Positions 33,142 through 43,234 are shown, counted from the stretch's first letter. The stretch: DNA of 53,161 nt from Nitrospira sp. CG24E (GCA_002869895.2 NEWP02000021.1:195522-248682), one strand, 5' to 3'. Notes: generated by a model from the letters alone, not told the origin. Numbers and translations are program-made.

Positions 33142-34413
33142 ATGGCACAAACGAAGGGGGAGGTTATGCATCTCGCGGAACTAAAGCAGAAGTCCATTGC
33201 CGATCTCAATGAGGTGGCGCGGGACCTGAAGATCGACGGCGCTCCCAATCTGCGGAAGCAGGAATTGATTTTTGCAATTCTGCAGGCGCAGACCGCGAAC
33301 AACGGCGTGGTCTTCGGTGAAGGGGTGCTCGAAACGCTCCCCGACGGGTTCGGATTTCTGCGCGCTCCCGATTCGAATTACCTTCCCGGTCCCGACGACA
33401 TTTATATCTCGCCTTCCCAAATACGGCGTTTCAACCTCCGCACCGGCGACATTGTGTCGGGGCAGATCCGCCCTCCGAAAGAGAGCGAACGGTATTTCGC
33501 CCTGCTCAAGGTCGAGAAGGTCAACTACGAAGATCCTGAAGTGTCTCGCGACAAAATCCTTTTCGATAACCTGACTCCGTTGTATCCGGAAGAACGTCTG
33601 GTCCTTGAGTTCGATCGCGAAGAATATTGCACCCGCGTGATGGATCTCACGACCCCGATCGGCAAAGGCCAGCGTGGGTTAATCGTCGCGGCTCCCAGAA
33701 CCGGAAAGACGATGTTGTTGCAGGCTATCGCCCGGGCCATTCTTAAGAACCACAAAGAAGTCACCTTGATTGTGTTGCTCATCGACGAACGGCCGGAAGA
33801 AGTCACCGACTGGCAACGGCAGGTGAAGGCCGAAGTCATCAGCTCCACCTTCGATGAGCCGGCCCAACGCCATGCTCAGGTGGCTGAAATGGTGCTTGAA
33901 AAGGCCAAGCGACTGGTCGAACATAAGAAAGATGTCGTTGTGTTGCTGGACAGCATTACTCGTCTGGCTCGCGCCTACAATACGATCGCCCCGCCGAGCG
34001 GCAAGGTCTTATCGGGCGGTTTGGACTCGAACGCACTCCAGCGGCCGAAGCGGTTCTTTGGGGCGGCCCGCAACATCGAAAACGGCGGCAGTCTGACCAT
34101 CATGGCAACGGCCCTTGTCGACACCGGCAGCCGGATGGACGATGTGATTTTTGAAGAGTTCAAAGGGACCGGTAACATGGAAGTCCATCTCGATCGCCGT
34201 CTGGCCGACAAGCGGCTCTTCCCGGCTATCGATATCAGCCAGTCCGGGACGAGAAAAGAAGAATTGCTGGTGGACAAGGATCGTCTCAACAAGATGTGGA
34301 TTTTGCGCAAGGTGTTAAGTCCGCTCGGGACGATGGAGGCCATGGAATTCTTAATGGACAAATTGCACGGCACCAAGACAAACCAGGAATTCTTGCAGTC
34401 GATGAATCGATAA
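33142..34413 (+). CDS. rho: Transcription termination factor Rho
   Basis: A 423-residue hexameric RNA helicase. Residues about 9-45 are the Rho N-terminal HEAT-like helical domain ([20 protein letters not shown]), followed by the cold-shock-type RNA-binding domain ([38 protein letters not shown]). Walker A is [11 protein letters not shown], Walker B is [14 protein letters not shown], and the Q-loop and R-loop region lies near [20 protein letters not shown]. Terminates rho-dependent transcripts in the cytoplasm. The alternative ATG at 33166 (MHLAEL) has the stronger GGGGGAGG site and is the more usual Rho start. It leads the conserved block with rpmE and prfA. Confidence 0.96.
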   Translation: MAQTKGEVMHLAELKQKSIADLNEVARDLKIDGAPNLRKQELIFAILQAQTANNGVVFGEGVLETLPDGFGFLRAPDSNYLPGPDDIYISPSQIRRFNLRTGDIVSGQIRPPKESERYFALLKVEKVNYEDPEVSRDKILFDNLTPLYPEERLVLEFDREEYCTRVMDLTTPIGKGQRGLIVAAPRTGKTMLLQAIARAILKNHKEVTLIVLLIDERPEEVTDWQRQVKAEVISSTFDEPAQRHAQVAEMVLEKAKRLVEHKKDVVVLLDSITRLARAYNTIAPPSGKVLSGGLDSNALQRPKRFFGAARNIENGGSLTIMATALVDTGSRMDDVIFEEFKGTGNMEVHLDRRLADKRLFPAIDISQSGTRKEELLVDKDRLNKMWILRKVLSPLGTMEAMEFLMDKLHGTKTNQEFLQSMNR

Positions 34414-34508
34414 CATCGGGCTTGTATCTGGTCGCTGGGACAGGATAGAGTGATGGGCCTTCGAATGGGCGAAGGTCGATGATTGTAGACGTTCGGGGAG
34501 TGTGAATT

Positions 34509-34715
34509 ATGAAGAAGGGCATCCATCCCGTGTACCGGGAAGTCGCAGTGCATTGCGCCTGCGGTAATAAGTATAAGACCAGATCGACGGGCGGCGACAT
34601 CAATGTCGATATCTGTTCGAACTGTCATCCGTTTTTCACGGGGACGCAGAAGATTATCGACACCGAAGGGCGCGTTGAACGGTTCAAGAAGAAGTACGCG
34701 AAGAAAGACAAGTAG
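34509..34715 (+). CDS. rpmE: 50S ribosomal protein L31 (zinc-binding type)
   Basis: A 68-residue protein, the usual length. It keeps the four-Cys ribbon: CACG near residue 17 and CSNCHPF near 36, so it is the C+ zinc form. [19 protein letters not shown] and [20 protein letters not shown] are canonical. A GGGGAG site precedes the ATG. It binds the central protuberance of the 50S subunit. A rho-independent terminator follows. Confidence 0.96.
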   Translation: MKKGIHPVYREVAVHCACGNKYKTRSTGGDINVDICSNCHPFFTGTQKIIDTEGRVERFKKKYAKKDK

Positions 34716-34733
34716 CTCGAGAAGGGATCATAT

Positions 34734-34775
34734 GAGGGACCCTGCTTCGTTGAGGGGCAGGGTCTCTTTGTTTTT
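34734..34775 (+). terminator. Rho-independent terminator after rpmE
   Basis: The stem GAGGGACCCTGC (34734-34745) pairs with GCAGGGTCTC (34757-34766) and runs into TTTGTTTTT. It separates rpmE from prfA, so prfA probably has its own promoter or relies on read-through. Confidence 0.8.
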
Positions 34776-34817
34776 GTGCATTAAGGGGCCGGGAGCGAGT
34801 CGGAAGGAAACGGGGCC

Positions 34818-35894
34818 ATGGAAGCAGCCTTACTGAAGAAATGGGAAGTGTTGGCCGCCCGTTATGATGAGCTGACGAATCAGCTCATGGATCCCTCTCT
34901 GATGAGCCAGCCCTCGCAGCTACACAGAGTCAATAAGGAACGGACGGATATCGAACCGGCGGCGAAGCTTCTTGCCACCTATCGGGATAATGCCAAACAG
35001 TTGGAAGAAGCGGCTCAGATTCTGGCAGATCCCGGCGCTGGGGTCGACTTGTACGAGATGGCGGAGGAGGAGAGCGCTACGCTCAAACGCCAACAGCGTG
35101 AGATCGAGCAACAAGCCCAGGAGTTGCTCATTCCAAAAGACCCACGTGACGAGAAGAGTCTGCTTCTCGAAGTGCGCGCCGGGACCGGCGGTGATGAGGC
35201 AGCCCTCTTTGCCGGAGACCTATTCCGCATGTACAGCAAATACGCGGAGATCAAGGGTTTCAAGGTCGATGTGGTGGAAGCCACAGAAACCGGGGGCGGG
35301 GGCTACAAGGGTGTTGTGGCGCTGATAGAAGGCAAGGGCGCCTACAGTCACTTCAAGTTCGAAGCCGGGGTGCACCGTGTCCAGCGTGTCCCGGTTACAG
35401 AGGCCAGCGGCCGGATTCATACTTCAACCGTTACCGTCGCGGTCATGCCCGAGGTGGATGAGGTGGATGTGCAGATCGATCCCATGGATCTTCGCATCGA
35501 TACCTTCTGCTCATCCGGCGCCGGAGGGCAGAGTGTCAATACGACAAAATCGGCGGTACGGATTACCCATATCCCGACCGGTGTGGTGGTGAGCTGCCAG
35601 GATGAGCGGTCGCAGCTGAAGAATCGCAACAAGGCCATGAGAACCCTGCGGGCCAGAATCGTCGAGGCAGAGCGAGAGAGGCAGGAGGCGGAGATCGCCC
35701 AGAGTCGCAAGGCCCAGGTCGGCACAGGCGAGCGAAGCGAGAAGATTCGCACCTACAATTTTCCACAGAATCGTGTGACAGATCATCGTGTCGGTGTGAC
35801 CTTGCATAAGTTGGAGCAGGTGCTCGAGGGCGACCTCGGCGACCTCGTCCAGGCGCTGAAAGCGCAGCGTCAGCAAGAAGTGGGAGCCGCCTAA
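34818..35894 (+). CDS. prfA: Peptide chain release factor 1
   Basis: A 358-residue class I release factor. The stop-codon-reading tripeptide is P192-V193-T194 (RVPVTEASGRIHTS), the RF1 form that reads UAA and UAG, and the peptidyl-transfer GGQ is at 236-238 (SSGAGGQSVNTTKSAVRITH). A GGAAGGAAA site precedes the ATG. It frees the nascent chain in the ribosomal A-site. Its presence means UAG is read as stop, which bears on the amber codon in the HEAT gene. It abuts prmC, its modifier. Confidence 0.96.
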   Translation: MEAALLKKWEVLAARYDELTNQLMDPSLMSQPSQLHRVNKERTDIEPAAKLLATYRDNAKQLEEAAQILADPGAGVDLYEMAEEESATLKRQQREIEQQAQELLIPKDPRDEKSLLLEVRAGTGGDEAALFAGDLFRMYSKYAEIKGFKVDVVEATETGGGGYKGVVALIEGKGAYSHFKFEAGVHRVQRVPVTEASGRIHTSTVTVAVMPEVDEVDVQIDPMDLRIDTFCSSGAGGQSVNTTKSAVRITHIPTGVVVSCQDERSQLKNRNKAMRTLRARIVEAERERQEAEIAQSRKAQVGTGERSEKIRTYNFPQNRVTDHRVGVTLHKLEQVLEGDLGDLVQALKAQRQQEVGAA

Positions 35895-35895
35895 T

Positions 35896-36801
35896 ATGGA
35901 TGCAGTTGCCCCGATTCCCCAATCGACAGGCCGAGTGACGCTCTGTGAGGTGATCGCTGAGGCGCGGCGGATGCTGGAACAGGCCGGTATCGAGAGCGCC
36001 GATCAGGAGGCCTTGTGGCTCGTAGAGCATGTGCTTCGTCTTCCCGCACACCATGTGATCGCCGACCGAGATCGACTGTTGTCCCAGGCCGAATTGTTAG
36101 CTGCGAGAGGGCTGATCCGGCGGCGGGTCGGTCGTGAACCCTTGCAGTACATTCTGGGGACTCAGGAATTTTGCGGATTGGAATTTACGGTGAACCCAGC
36201 AGTGCTCATCCCGAGGCCGGAGACCGAGCTGTTGGTGGAGTACGTCCTGCAACGCATTTCCGTCGAGCGACAGGCAACCATCCTCGATGCCTGTACGGGA
36301 TCCGGGTGCATTGCCGTGTCGATTGCGCGACTGAGACCTTGCGCACGGGTGATTGCGACGGACCTCTCGAACTCCTCGCTCGCTGTCGCCAGGCAGAATG
36401 CCGCTCGTCATGCGGTGTGCGAGCGCATCACCTGGTTAGAAGGCGACTTGCTGGAGCCGTTGGTCAAGCAGGGGCTTGAAGGGTGTATTGACGTCATCGT
36501 CTCGAACCCACCGTATATTGCAGAGACCGATTGGGCGACGCTTCAGCCTGAAGTGCGGTTATTCGAGCCGCGGGGCGCGCTGGTGGCGGGGCCTCATGGG
36601 ACGGAGTTACATGAACGGTTGCTGCGGGAGGCCGGCCAATACCTGTCTCCCGGAGGCGCATTGATCATGGAAATCGGTGCCGGACAGGCTCGTGCCATGC
36701 GTCGGATTGTCGACCAGATGCCCGAATATAGATTTCACCGGCTGGTCTATGATGAGGCGGGGCTTGAGCGTGTCGTGATCGTGGAGCGAGTAGGGGCATA
36801 G
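35896..36801 (+). CDS. prmC: Release factor glutamine methyltransferase
   Basis: A 301-residue SAM enzyme that methylates the Gln of the GGQ motif in RF1 and RF2. It has the PrmC N-terminal helical domain (LCEVIAEARRMLEQAGIESA), GREPLQYILGTQEFCGLEF, motif I ILDACTGSGCIAVSIARL and the substrate-binding NPPY in DVIVSNPPYIAETDW. It begins 1 nt after the prfA stop and is surely cotranslated with it. Confidence 0.95.
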   Translation: MDAVAPIPQSTGRVTLCEVIAEARRMLEQAGIESADQEALWLVEHVLRLPAHHVIADRDRLLSQAELLAARGLIRRRVGREPLQYILGTQEFCGLEFTVNPAVLIPRPETELLVEYVLQRISVERQATILDACTGSGCIAVSIARLRPCARVIATDLSNSSLAVARQNAARHAVCERITWLEGDLLEPLVKQGLEGCIDVIVSNPPYIAETDWATLQPEVRLFEPRGALVAGPHGTELHERLLREAGQYLSPGGALIMEIGAGQARAMRRIVDQMPEYRFHRLVYDEAGLERVVIVERVGA

Positions 36802-36807
36802 GGGACG

Positions 36808-38085
36808 ATGGATCGTACGGTCATCATCGGCGGGGCGCCGCTTCGAGGAGAGGTCGAGATCAGCGGGGCAAAGAATGCCACATTGCCGATCTTGGCCTCG
36901 ACCATTCTTGGCGGCGGCGAATGTGTGATCACCAATGTACCTCGCGTGGTGGATGTCCTCACCATGGGCAAGCTGTTGGGCATCTTGGGCGCGAAGGTGC
37001 AGCATGAGGGGAATCGGGCGACCATTAACGCCGCGGTGATCACGTCGACCCAAGCTCCGTACGATCTTGTGAAAACTATGCGGGCCTCCGTGCTCGTGCT
37101 GGGGCCGCTGTTGGCGCGATGGGGAGAAGCGACGGTGTCGATGCCCGGTGGCTGCGCGATCGGGTCGCGGCCCGTCAACCTCCATCTTGCCGGACTCGCC
37201 AAAATGGGGGCGGAAGTTTCGATGGAACACGGGTATATTCATGCCAAAGCGAAACGGCTGAAAGGGGCGCAGATCTATTGCGATACGCCGACGGTCACCG
37301 GAACGGAGAATTTGATGATGGCTGCGTCGCTCGCCCAGGGAACGACGGTCATTGAAAACGCCGCGAAGGAGCCGGAGATCGTGGACCTCGCAAATTTCCT
37401 CATAAAGCGAGGAGCCCGTATCGACGGCGCCGGGTCGGATGTCATCACGATCGAAGGCGTCAGGGAGTTGTACGGGAGCGATCACGACATCATTCCGGAT
37501 CGCATCGAAACGGGAACCTATCTGGTGGCAGGGGCCATTACGGGCGGAGCAGTGACGCTCAATCGATGTTGCCCGCATCATTTAGACGCCTTGCTGTTGA
37601 AGTTACGGGAAGCCGGTGTCGAGTTGCAGGTCGAGAAGGAACGGATTCATCTGAATGCGGCATCGCGGCTTAAGGGGATCGACATTCGGACATTGCCGCA
37701 TCCCGGATTTCCCACCGACATGCAGGCGCAGATGGTGGCCTTAATGACGGCGGCCGAGGGCACAAGTGTGATTACGGAGACGGTATTCGAAAGCCGGTTC
37801 ATGCATGTCGAAGAGTTGCGGCGGATGGGCGCCGAGATCAAGGTCGAAGGCAATCGGGCGGTCGTGACCGGACCGACTAAGTTGGCTGGAGCCCCGGTGA
37901 TGGCGTCCGATCTTCGTGCGAGCGCAGGATTGGTCTTGGCCGGTCTTGCAGCAGAAGGCACGACGGAGATTTTGCGGGTCTACCATCTGGATCGCGGGTA
38001 TGAACGGATGGAGGAGAAACTGCGTGGGTTGGGTGCGACGATTACCCGTCACAAAGAAGGCGCGGGTTCAGCCGAGGCTTGTTGA
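36808..38085 (+). CDS. murA: UDP-N-acetylglucosamine 1-carboxyvinyltransferase
   Basis: A 425-residue enzyme of the first committed step of peptidoglycan synthesis (transfer of enolpyruvate from PEP to UDP-GlcNAc). Lys22 lies in [13 protein letters not shown] and the catalytic Cys116 in [16 protein letters not shown], so fosfomycin sensitivity is expected in principle. C-terminal [17 protein letters not shown] is typical. It follows prmC by 6 nt and is in the same transcript as the his genes. Confidence 0.96.
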   Translation: MDRTVIIGGAPLRGEVEISGAKNATLPILASTILGGGECVITNVPRVVDVLTMGKLLGILGAKVQHEGNRATINAAVITSTQAPYDLVKTMRASVLVLGPLLARWGEATVSMPGGCAIGSRPVNLHLAGLAKMGAEVSMEHGYIHAKAKRLKGAQIYCDTPTVTGTENLMMAASLAQGTTVIENAAKEPEIVDLANFLIKRGARIDGAGSDVITIEGVRELYGSDHDIIPDRIETGTYLVAGAITGGAVTLNRCCPHHLDALLLKLREAGVELQVEKERIHLNAASRLKGIDIRTLPHPGFPTDMQAQMVALMTAAEGTSVITETVFESRFMHVEELRRMGAEIKVEGNRAVVTGPTKLAGAPVMASDLRASAGLVLAGLAAEGTTEILRVYHLDRGYERMEEKLRGLGATITRHKEGAGSAEAC

Positions 38086-38089
38086 TACT

Positions 38090-38794
38090 ATGCTGACGAT
38101 TGCCTTGTCGAAAGGGAAAATGTTGGATCTCACGCTGGACGTCTTTCGCCGGGCGGGATATGCCATGGGCAGCCTCTCGACCGAGAGTCGTCGACTGGTA
38201 TTTCCCTGTCCGGAGGTCGGCATGACCTTTCTGGTCGTGCGGCCGACCGACGTGCCGACCTATGTCGAGTATGGCGCGGCGGACGTCGGGATTGTCGGGA
38301 AAGACGTCTTGATGGAGCAGGATAGCGACGTATATGAACCATTGGATTTAGGGTTCGGAGCGTGTAGAATTGCCGTCGCCGCGCTCGATGGGCAGGCTTC
38401 ACGCGACCGGCTATCCTCGAAAATTCGGGTCGCAACGAAGTATCCAAAGATCACCGAGCGGTATTTCAATCAGCGCGGCGTGCCGGTCGAAATCGTCAAG
38501 TTGTACGGGTCGATCGAGCTGGCTCCGTTGGTCGGTCTGGCCGATCGGATCGTCGATCTGGTCGAGACCGGCAACACGCTGAAAGCGCATCACCTCGTCG
38601 AAGTGGAGTGTATTGCTCGATCTACAGCCAGGCTTGTCGTCAATCGAGCGAGTTTGAAGCTGAAGCATGCGGTGGTCACAGAGTTGATCAAAAATCTCAG
38701 GGCCGTCACCAGCGCAGCGATAGAGCCTCGACCATCCGTTCCGCGGAAGTCTTCGCGCGGAGCACGTCGAAAGGTGAGACGGACGCCCATATGA
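38090..38794 (+). CDS. hisG: ATP phosphoribosyltransferase, short form
   Basis: I start at the ATG 38090 (MLTIALSKGKMLDLTLDVFR), 4 nt after murA; the longer frame inside murA is an artefact. The 234-residue protein lacks the C-terminal regulatory domain, so it is the short HisG that needs HisZ; hisZ is not in the window. DVGIVGKDVLMEQ and the PRPP loop DLVETGNTLKAHHL are seen. The last 30 residues form an Arg/Ser-rich tail longer than usual. It performs the first step of histidine synthesis. Confidence 0.93.
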   Translation: MLTIALSKGKMLDLTLDVFRRAGYAMGSLSTESRRLVFPCPEVGMTFLVVRPTDVPTYVEYGAADVGIVGKDVLMEQDSDVYEPLDLGFGACRIAVAALDGQASRDRLSSKIRVATKYPKITERYFNQRGVPVEIVKLYGSIELAPLVGLADRIVDLVETGNTLKAHHLVEVECIARSTARLVVNRASLKLKHAVVTELIKNLRAVTSAAIEPRPSVPRKSSRGARRKVRRTPI

Positions 38795-40074
38795 AGATTG
38801 TCGCCTCCACCGAGCGAGTCTTTTCCTCCGCACTGAAAAAAGTGGCTTCGCGCGCCCGCGTGCAGGGGGCGGCCGTTGAAAAAACGGTCAAGTCGATTCT
38901 GCAAGCCGTGGAACGGGGCGGCGATAAGGCCGTCCTCCGCTATACCAAACAATTCGACCGCGTCTCCATGAAAGACTCGGAGCTGCGCGTGACTCCGGAA
39001 GAAATCAAAGACGCATACTTCCATATTCGGAAAGACGAGGGTGATGCACTCCGGTTCGCGGCCCAGCGGATCACATCGTTCCACGAGCGCCAACGCATCA
39101 AGACCTGGATGTATCAGGACAACGAGGCGACACTGGGACAGTTGGTCACACCGGTCGATTCAGTCGGGGTCTATGTGCCGGGAGGCAAGGCCGTCTATCC
39201 CTCATCGGTCTTGATGTGCGCGATTCCGGCCAAGGTCGCGGGTGTTTCCCGTGTGGTCATGTGTACCCCGCCACAAAAAGGTCCGATCAATCCCTATTTG
39301 CTGGTTGCGGCCGACATCGCCGGGGTCACGGAAATCTATCGCGTCGGAGGCGTGCAAGCAGTCGGAGCGATGGCCTATGGGACCAAGACGATCGCGCGCG
39401 TCGACAAGATTGTGGGTCCCGGCAATATTTATGTTGCGACGGCCAAACGGCTTCTCTACGGCACGGTCGGGATCGACATGGTGGCAGGCCCGAGCGAATT
39501 GCTCGTCGTGGCAGATGACGACGCCAAACCGGCCCACGTCGCGGCCGATCTTCTCTGCGAAGCAGAACACGATGAAGATGCGCAGGTCTATCTCGTTACA
39601 ACGTCGGCCCAGTTGGCGAAGGATGTGGTGCGACTGATCGAGAGCCAGTTGAAGGGGCTGCAACGGGAAAAGATTGCGGCCAAGTCCATCGCGCGACATT
39701 CGGTGGCCTTCGTTGTCGCCACCATGGATGAAGCCATCGATGTGGCCAACGAGATTGCCCCCGAACACTTGACCCTCTCGGTCGATGAGCCATTTGAGTA
39801 TCTAGAGAAAATCCGTCACGCGGGGGCGCTCTTCCTAGGCCGGTATACTCCTCCATCGGTTGCAGATTACGTGGCGGGACCGAATCACGTCTTGCCGACC
39901 GGCGGAACGGCGCGTTTCTTTTCGGCCCTCTCCGTACACGACTACATCAAGGTGAGCAACATCGTGCATTACACGCGCCCGGAGTTGAGCAGGGTAAAGG
40001 ATCATCTCGTGCGACTGGCCCATATCGAAGGGTTCGACGCCCATGCCAAGTCGGCACAAAGCAGGTTTTCATGA
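38791..40074 (+). CDS. hisD: Histidinol dehydrogenase
   Basis: The start ATG at 38791 overlaps the hisG stop by 4 nt (ATGA); the longer frame is inside hisG. The 427-residue protein shows [58 protein letters not shown] and [11 protein letters not shown], the zinc and catalytic region. It oxidises histidinol to histidine with two NAD in the last steps of the pathway. Translational coupling with hisG and hisB is clear. Confidence 0.96.
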   Translation: MKIVASTERVFSSALKKVASRARVQGAAVEKTVKSILQAVERGGDKAVLRYTKQFDRVSMKDSELRVTPEEIKDAYFHIRKDEGDALRFAAQRITSFHERQRIKTWMYQDNEATLGQLVTPVDSVGVYVPGGKAVYPSSVLMCAIPAKVAGVSRVVMCTPPQKGPINPYLLVAADIAGVTEIYRVGGVQAVGAMAYGTKTIARVDKIVGPGNIYVATAKRLLYGTVGIDMVAGPSELLVVADDDAKPAHVAADLLCEAEHDEDAQVYLVTTSAQLAKDVVRLIESQLKGLQREKIAAKSIARHSVAFVVATMDEAIDVANEIAPEHLTLSVDEPFEYLEKIRHAGALFLGRYTPPSVADYVAGPNHVLPTGGTARFFSALSVHDYIKVSNIVHYTRPELSRVKDHLVRLAHIEGFDAHAKSAQSRFS

Positions 40075-40679
40075 AGAAAAACGGATCTGCACCTCGACAG
40101 TCGTCGATTCACCGAGCCACGAAGGAAACGGATATTCACGTCGAATGGACGTTGGACGGGAGCGGGCAGGGGAAAATTGATACAGGGATTCGCTTCTTCG
40201 ATCACATGCTGGAGCTGATGTCCAAGCACGGGTTTTTCGACATCACGGTCAAAGCCAAGGGCGACATCGATATCGACGAACACCACACGGTAGAGGATGT
40301 CGGCATCGTGATGGGCAAGGCCTTGCATCAGGCCCTGGGCGAGAAGGCGGGAATCAAGCGGTTTGGATTTGCCTCAGCCCCGCTCGATGAAACGCTGGCC
40401 CAGGTCACGGTCGATCTGAGCGGTAGGCCCTATCTTGTCTACAACGTGGCGTTGCCGGATCGGAAGATCAAGGCGTTTGACCTCGGTCTGTTCGAAGACT
40501 TCTTCCAGGCCTTCGTGACGCATGGGGGATTGAACCTCCACGTGAATCTCATGTACGGGCGCAACCCGCACCACATTATGGAAGCCATCTTCAAGGCGTT
40601 GGCCAAGGGATTGGATCAGGCGACAACGCTGGAAGAACGGCTGGCGGGGAAGGTCCTGTCGACGAAGGGGATGTTGTAG
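40071..40679 (+). CDS. hisB: Imidazoleglycerol-phosphate dehydratase
   Basis: A 202-residue monofunctional HisB. The ATG overlaps the hisD stop by 4 nt. The two Mn-binding motifs HxxxExxH-like are [14 protein letters not shown] and [32 protein letters not shown] and [11 protein letters not shown] are typical. It dehydrates IGP in histidine synthesis. It is the last gene of the transcript; a terminator follows. Confidence 0.96.
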   Translation: MKKNGSAPRQSSIHRATKETDIHVEWTLDGSGQGKIDTGIRFFDHMLELMSKHGFFDITVKAKGDIDIDEHHTVEDVGIVMGKALHQALGEKAGIKRFGFASAPLDETLAQVTVDLSGRPYLVYNVALPDRKIKAFDLGLFEDFFQAFVTHGGLNLHVNLMYGRNPHHIMEAIFKALAKGLDQATTLEERLAGKVLSTKGML

Positions 40680-40717
40680 CTAGAATAGGGTAGCAGAAAA
40701 TGGTGTTGGTTTAACGG

Positions 40718-40755
40718 GGGCAGGTTTCTGAAAAGGAGCCTGCCCTTCTGTTTTT
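40718..40755 (+). terminator. Rho-independent terminator after hisB
   Basis: GGGCAGG (40718-40724) pairs with CCTGCCC (40739-40745); the run TTCTGTTTTT follows. It ends the prfA-to-hisB transcript and marks the border to an AT-richer islet. Confidence 0.8.
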
Positions 40756-40784
40756 GCGCGTACACTTAGACACTGGGGGGTCCC

Positions 40785-41837
40785 ATGTCCGATCTTGGGT
40801 TATTGAAAGAAAGAGCGAAATACAAGAAGCTCTGTATTGAATTTGAGGCACTACAGGTTGCTGTACAAGTTGCCACGATTGAATCAAATCGAGCTGCGAA
40901 GCAAGCCATATCTGAATTGGAAATGTTAAAGAAGACTGAAATCAGAAAGCGTAACCATATTCTGGAATCTAAGATTTCGAGGATTCGAAAAGAGTTTGGC
41001 GCCAAGGTGCCAAACTCCGTCTTCGTCCAATTGTCAGCACAAACGAGAGCAATTCCTGGGAAGGACTTCTTGGTACCCAAGTTTTTTATCAAGCATTATT
41101 TCTTGAACTATGGAAAGGTCTTTCCAGGCTTTGACTTGTTACCCGAACACGCAAGTATAGGGCTGCACGATGGGACTGAAAGGGAATCGGTTGGCGAAAT
41201 CGAAGTCTATCTTCTTGAGGCAAAACTGTATGAAGATATGTGCGGGCTCTTCAATCTTGCTAAGGAAATAGCCGGAAGGGTCAGTGCCCATAAACAGGGT
41301 AAGTCGAAAACAGACTCAAAGAAGTTGGAAGCATGCTGCCGTGGCACAGCAACCAGCGCTTTTTACTTTGTTGAGTCATATCTCAATGGGCTAGCGTATG
41401 ACCACTATGTTACGCATAGGAAAACTCTTGACGAGAAGGACAAGCAAATTTTGACAGAATGGGATATTCAGAAAGACTGTCCTCGATATCTCTCGCTACG
41501 TGAGAAGATATTGCAATACCCAAGAATAATTCTTGGATCTACCCATCCCCCCTTACAGGAGAGTAACTCCGCCGAAGTAAAATTCTTACTTGAAAGAGTG
41601 AAGGTTTTACGAGACGCCATAGCACATCCATCTCCTGGGCCTAACTTAATAACGATGGAACCGGGGAAAGAGAGGGAGCTTTTCAATACCGAGTTTAGTG
41701 AAGTTGAGCCAATTGTCGACAATTCAATAACTCTCGTGAGGAAAATTGAAAAATTGATTCAAGGCAACGATCTCCGTCTTGATTGGCTCCACGATCGAGG
41801 AGGCGATGGATTTTTCCCAGACGTCATATTCCGTTAA
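40785..41837 (+). CDS. HEPN-motif protein of unknown function
   Basis: A 350-residue protein. The first 70 residues are a Lys/Glu-rich coiled coil. The second half looks all-helical, with TSAFYFVESYLNGLAYDHY and then LLERVKVLRDAIAHPSPGPN, in which R276 and H281 make an RxxxxH motif of the kind used by HEPN RNases. That fold is typical of toxins and defence nucleases. Base use is visibly AT-richer than in the his genes, suggesting acquisition. It sits downstream of the hisB terminator, about 700 bp from an MNT nucleotidyltransferase in convergent orientation. The HEPN assignment rests on the motif and helical pattern only. Confidence 0.7.
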   Translation: MSDLGLLKERAKYKKLCIEFEALQVAVQVATIESNRAAKQAISELEMLKKTEIRKRNHILESKISRIRKEFGAKVPNSVFVQLSAQTRAIPGKDFLVPKFFIKHYFLNYGKVFPGFDLLPEHASIGLHDGTERESVGEIEVYLLEAKLYEDMCGLFNLAKEIAGRVSAHKQGKSKTDSKKLEACCRGTATSAFYFVESYLNGLAYDHYVTHRKTLDEKDKQILTEWDIQKDCPRYLSLREKILQYPRIILGSTHPPLQESNSAEVKFLLERVKVLRDAIAHPSPGPNLITMEPGKERELFNTEFSEVEPIVDNSITLVRKIEKLIQGNDLRLDWLHDRGGDGFFPDVIFR

Positions 41838-42112
41838 TCCTCCCGTCGAGCGATCTGACAACATTATAAGGAGACCAAAATAGGAGTGGCAGAGTCTTCT
41901 TGGTTGCGGTATTGTTACGATCTTACGGCTAGGTTAAGGCCAAGCGTCATGGCGCACTAAGTATGAGAGGAACAAGAGGTTTTTCTCTCGCCTCCAGAAG
42001 GCCGAGGAGAAACGGTACTTAGGGGGAAATATAGGGTCAGGCATGAGTATCGACTTACACTAAGCAATGGCGTTTCGATAAAAAAAGATTGGGCGGCAGG
42101 AGGGTCTCAGGC

Positions 42113-42463
42113 TTAGTACTTTATTGTTGTTTTCTGTGGTCCAATTAAGATGGAAAATTTCGATCCGTCATCTAATCTTCCTTCTCCGGCCCATGATTCT
42201 GCGTTGCCATTAGCAATGAAATTGCCTTTTCGTTTGTCATTGCATTCGATTGTGCCTTCAGTATTAGCGGAGTAAGCCGGAACAAACATTTTCCCCTCGC
42301 AGGAGAGCCCATCAATATTCTTCACGGAAATAACTGCATCGCTGCCTAAGCTTCCACTCGCAGAGCCTCTCAAGATTTCGTTGTCTTGAATCTTTATCGT
42401 TGCAGGAACCGTCGCGCAGGAAGCAAGAAGAAGGCCGATAAGAACGAGGAATGCTTTATTCAT
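42113..42463 (-). CDS. Small lipoprotein of unknown function
   Basis: A 116-residue protein with a type II signal peptide: MNKAFLVLIGLLLASCATV, lipobox LASC, Cys16. The mature part is strand-rich (SVKNIDGLSCEGKMFVPAYS, then NTEGTIECNDKRKGNF) with two further Cys. Likely anchored to the outer membrane. Base use is AT-rich like the HEPN gene. No strong ribosome site. Confidence 0.7.
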   Translation of the reverse strand: MNKAFLVLIGLLLASCATVPATIKIQDNEILRGSASGSLGSDAVISVKNIDGLSCEGKMFVPAYSANTEGTIECNDKRKGNFIANGNAESWAGEGRLDDGSKFSILIGPQKTTIKY

Positions 42464-42508
42464 ATAGGAAGATCAAGGGTCGGGACGTGTAGCGTGCGGG
42501 CAATTGCA

Positions 42509-42922
42509 TCATTGTGTACGAAATCGCTCAGCATACACCGAGCCTCGCGCACGGATGTCATCGAGAATCCCCTTCCGCTCCTCGTTGAGCCTGGCATAAT
42601 CCGAATACGCATACATTTCGAATTCCCGCCGAACTGATTCGTCCTGAGTATCCAGGCATGTTCCCATGGAAAGGACTTGCATCCGCATGACGGTTGACGC
42701 GTTTCGCAGATCTACAAGATCGACTTCGCGGTGCAATTGAACAGCCAACTCTTGGGCCAGCTCAAACCGGCGTAGGTTAGGGATCGGATCGCGCGCGAGC
42801 AGGGCGAGATCTACGTCGCTGTCAAGATGAGCGGTTCCCTTCGCCTGAGAGCCGAAGCGGTACAGTGCGATGAGGCTGGGTATTGACTTTCTAATATGTT
42901 CAATCAGTACCTGATCGTCCAT
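42509..42922 (-). CDS. Minimal nucleotidyltransferase (MntA-like), orphan
   Basis: A 137-residue nucleotidyltransferase. The signature GS(x10)DxD is at G24-S25 and D36-D38 in YRFGSQAKGTAHLDSDVDLA, and a third carboxylate lies in REVDLVDL. Such proteins usually neutralise a HEPN toxin (HepT) by adding AMP or NMP, as in MntA/HepT. No HepT/DUF86 gene adjoins it: a lipoprotein lies downstream and a repeat element upstream. The only HEPN-motif gene near is 40785-41837. Confidence 0.85.
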   Translation of the reverse strand: MDDQVLIEHIRKSIPSLIALYRFGSQAKGTAHLDSDVDLALLARDPIPNLRRFELAQELAVQLHREVDLVDLRNASTVMRMQVLSMGTCLDTQDESVRREFEMYAYSDYARLNEERKGILDDIRARGSVYAERFRTQ

Positions 42923-43003
42923 GTCAGCGCCGTCCTTCGTGTTGGCTCAGGCTACTGGATCACTCATGTCCTGTCAATCTTCCATCATTGATTCCCTCTA
43001 ACT

Positions 43004-43189
43004 CGCATTATTCATGAGCGCTTCTGCTGCAATCGCGGATTCGCTGCTGCGACAAGCCTTCGGCGGGCAGGCTCGCCGTTCGTTCCCTCGACGTACTGTT
43101 CAAGTACGCCTCGGGAGCTCACGGCTCCGCATGCCCGTCTCGCAACGCGACTGCGCGATTTCGCGACGAACCGTCATGAATAATGTGGG
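43004..43189. repeat. 186-bp element with terminal inverted repeats (contains copy E core)
   Basis: The ends are CGCATTATTCATGAGCG (left, 43004-43020) and CGTCATGAATAATGTGGG (right, 43172-43189), sharing CATTATTCATGA in inverted form. The centre holds the hairpin CGTACT (43092-43097)/AGTACG (43103-43108) with flanks CCTCGA and CCTCGGG, like the core of the other palindromic repeats. It fills most of the gap between the MNT gene and tumA. No gene is seen in it. Confidence 0.65.
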
Positions 43190-43234
43190 CTAGCGACTGC
43201 GGAGACCAGGCTTTCACCCGATTCGGTTACATCG

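Noticed and set aside
42030-42065. TAGGGTCAGGCATGAG, resembling ends seen near REP-associated transposases
   Set aside because: Too short and no partner end or transposase gene was found between 41838 and 42112; I see no supported gene in that gap.
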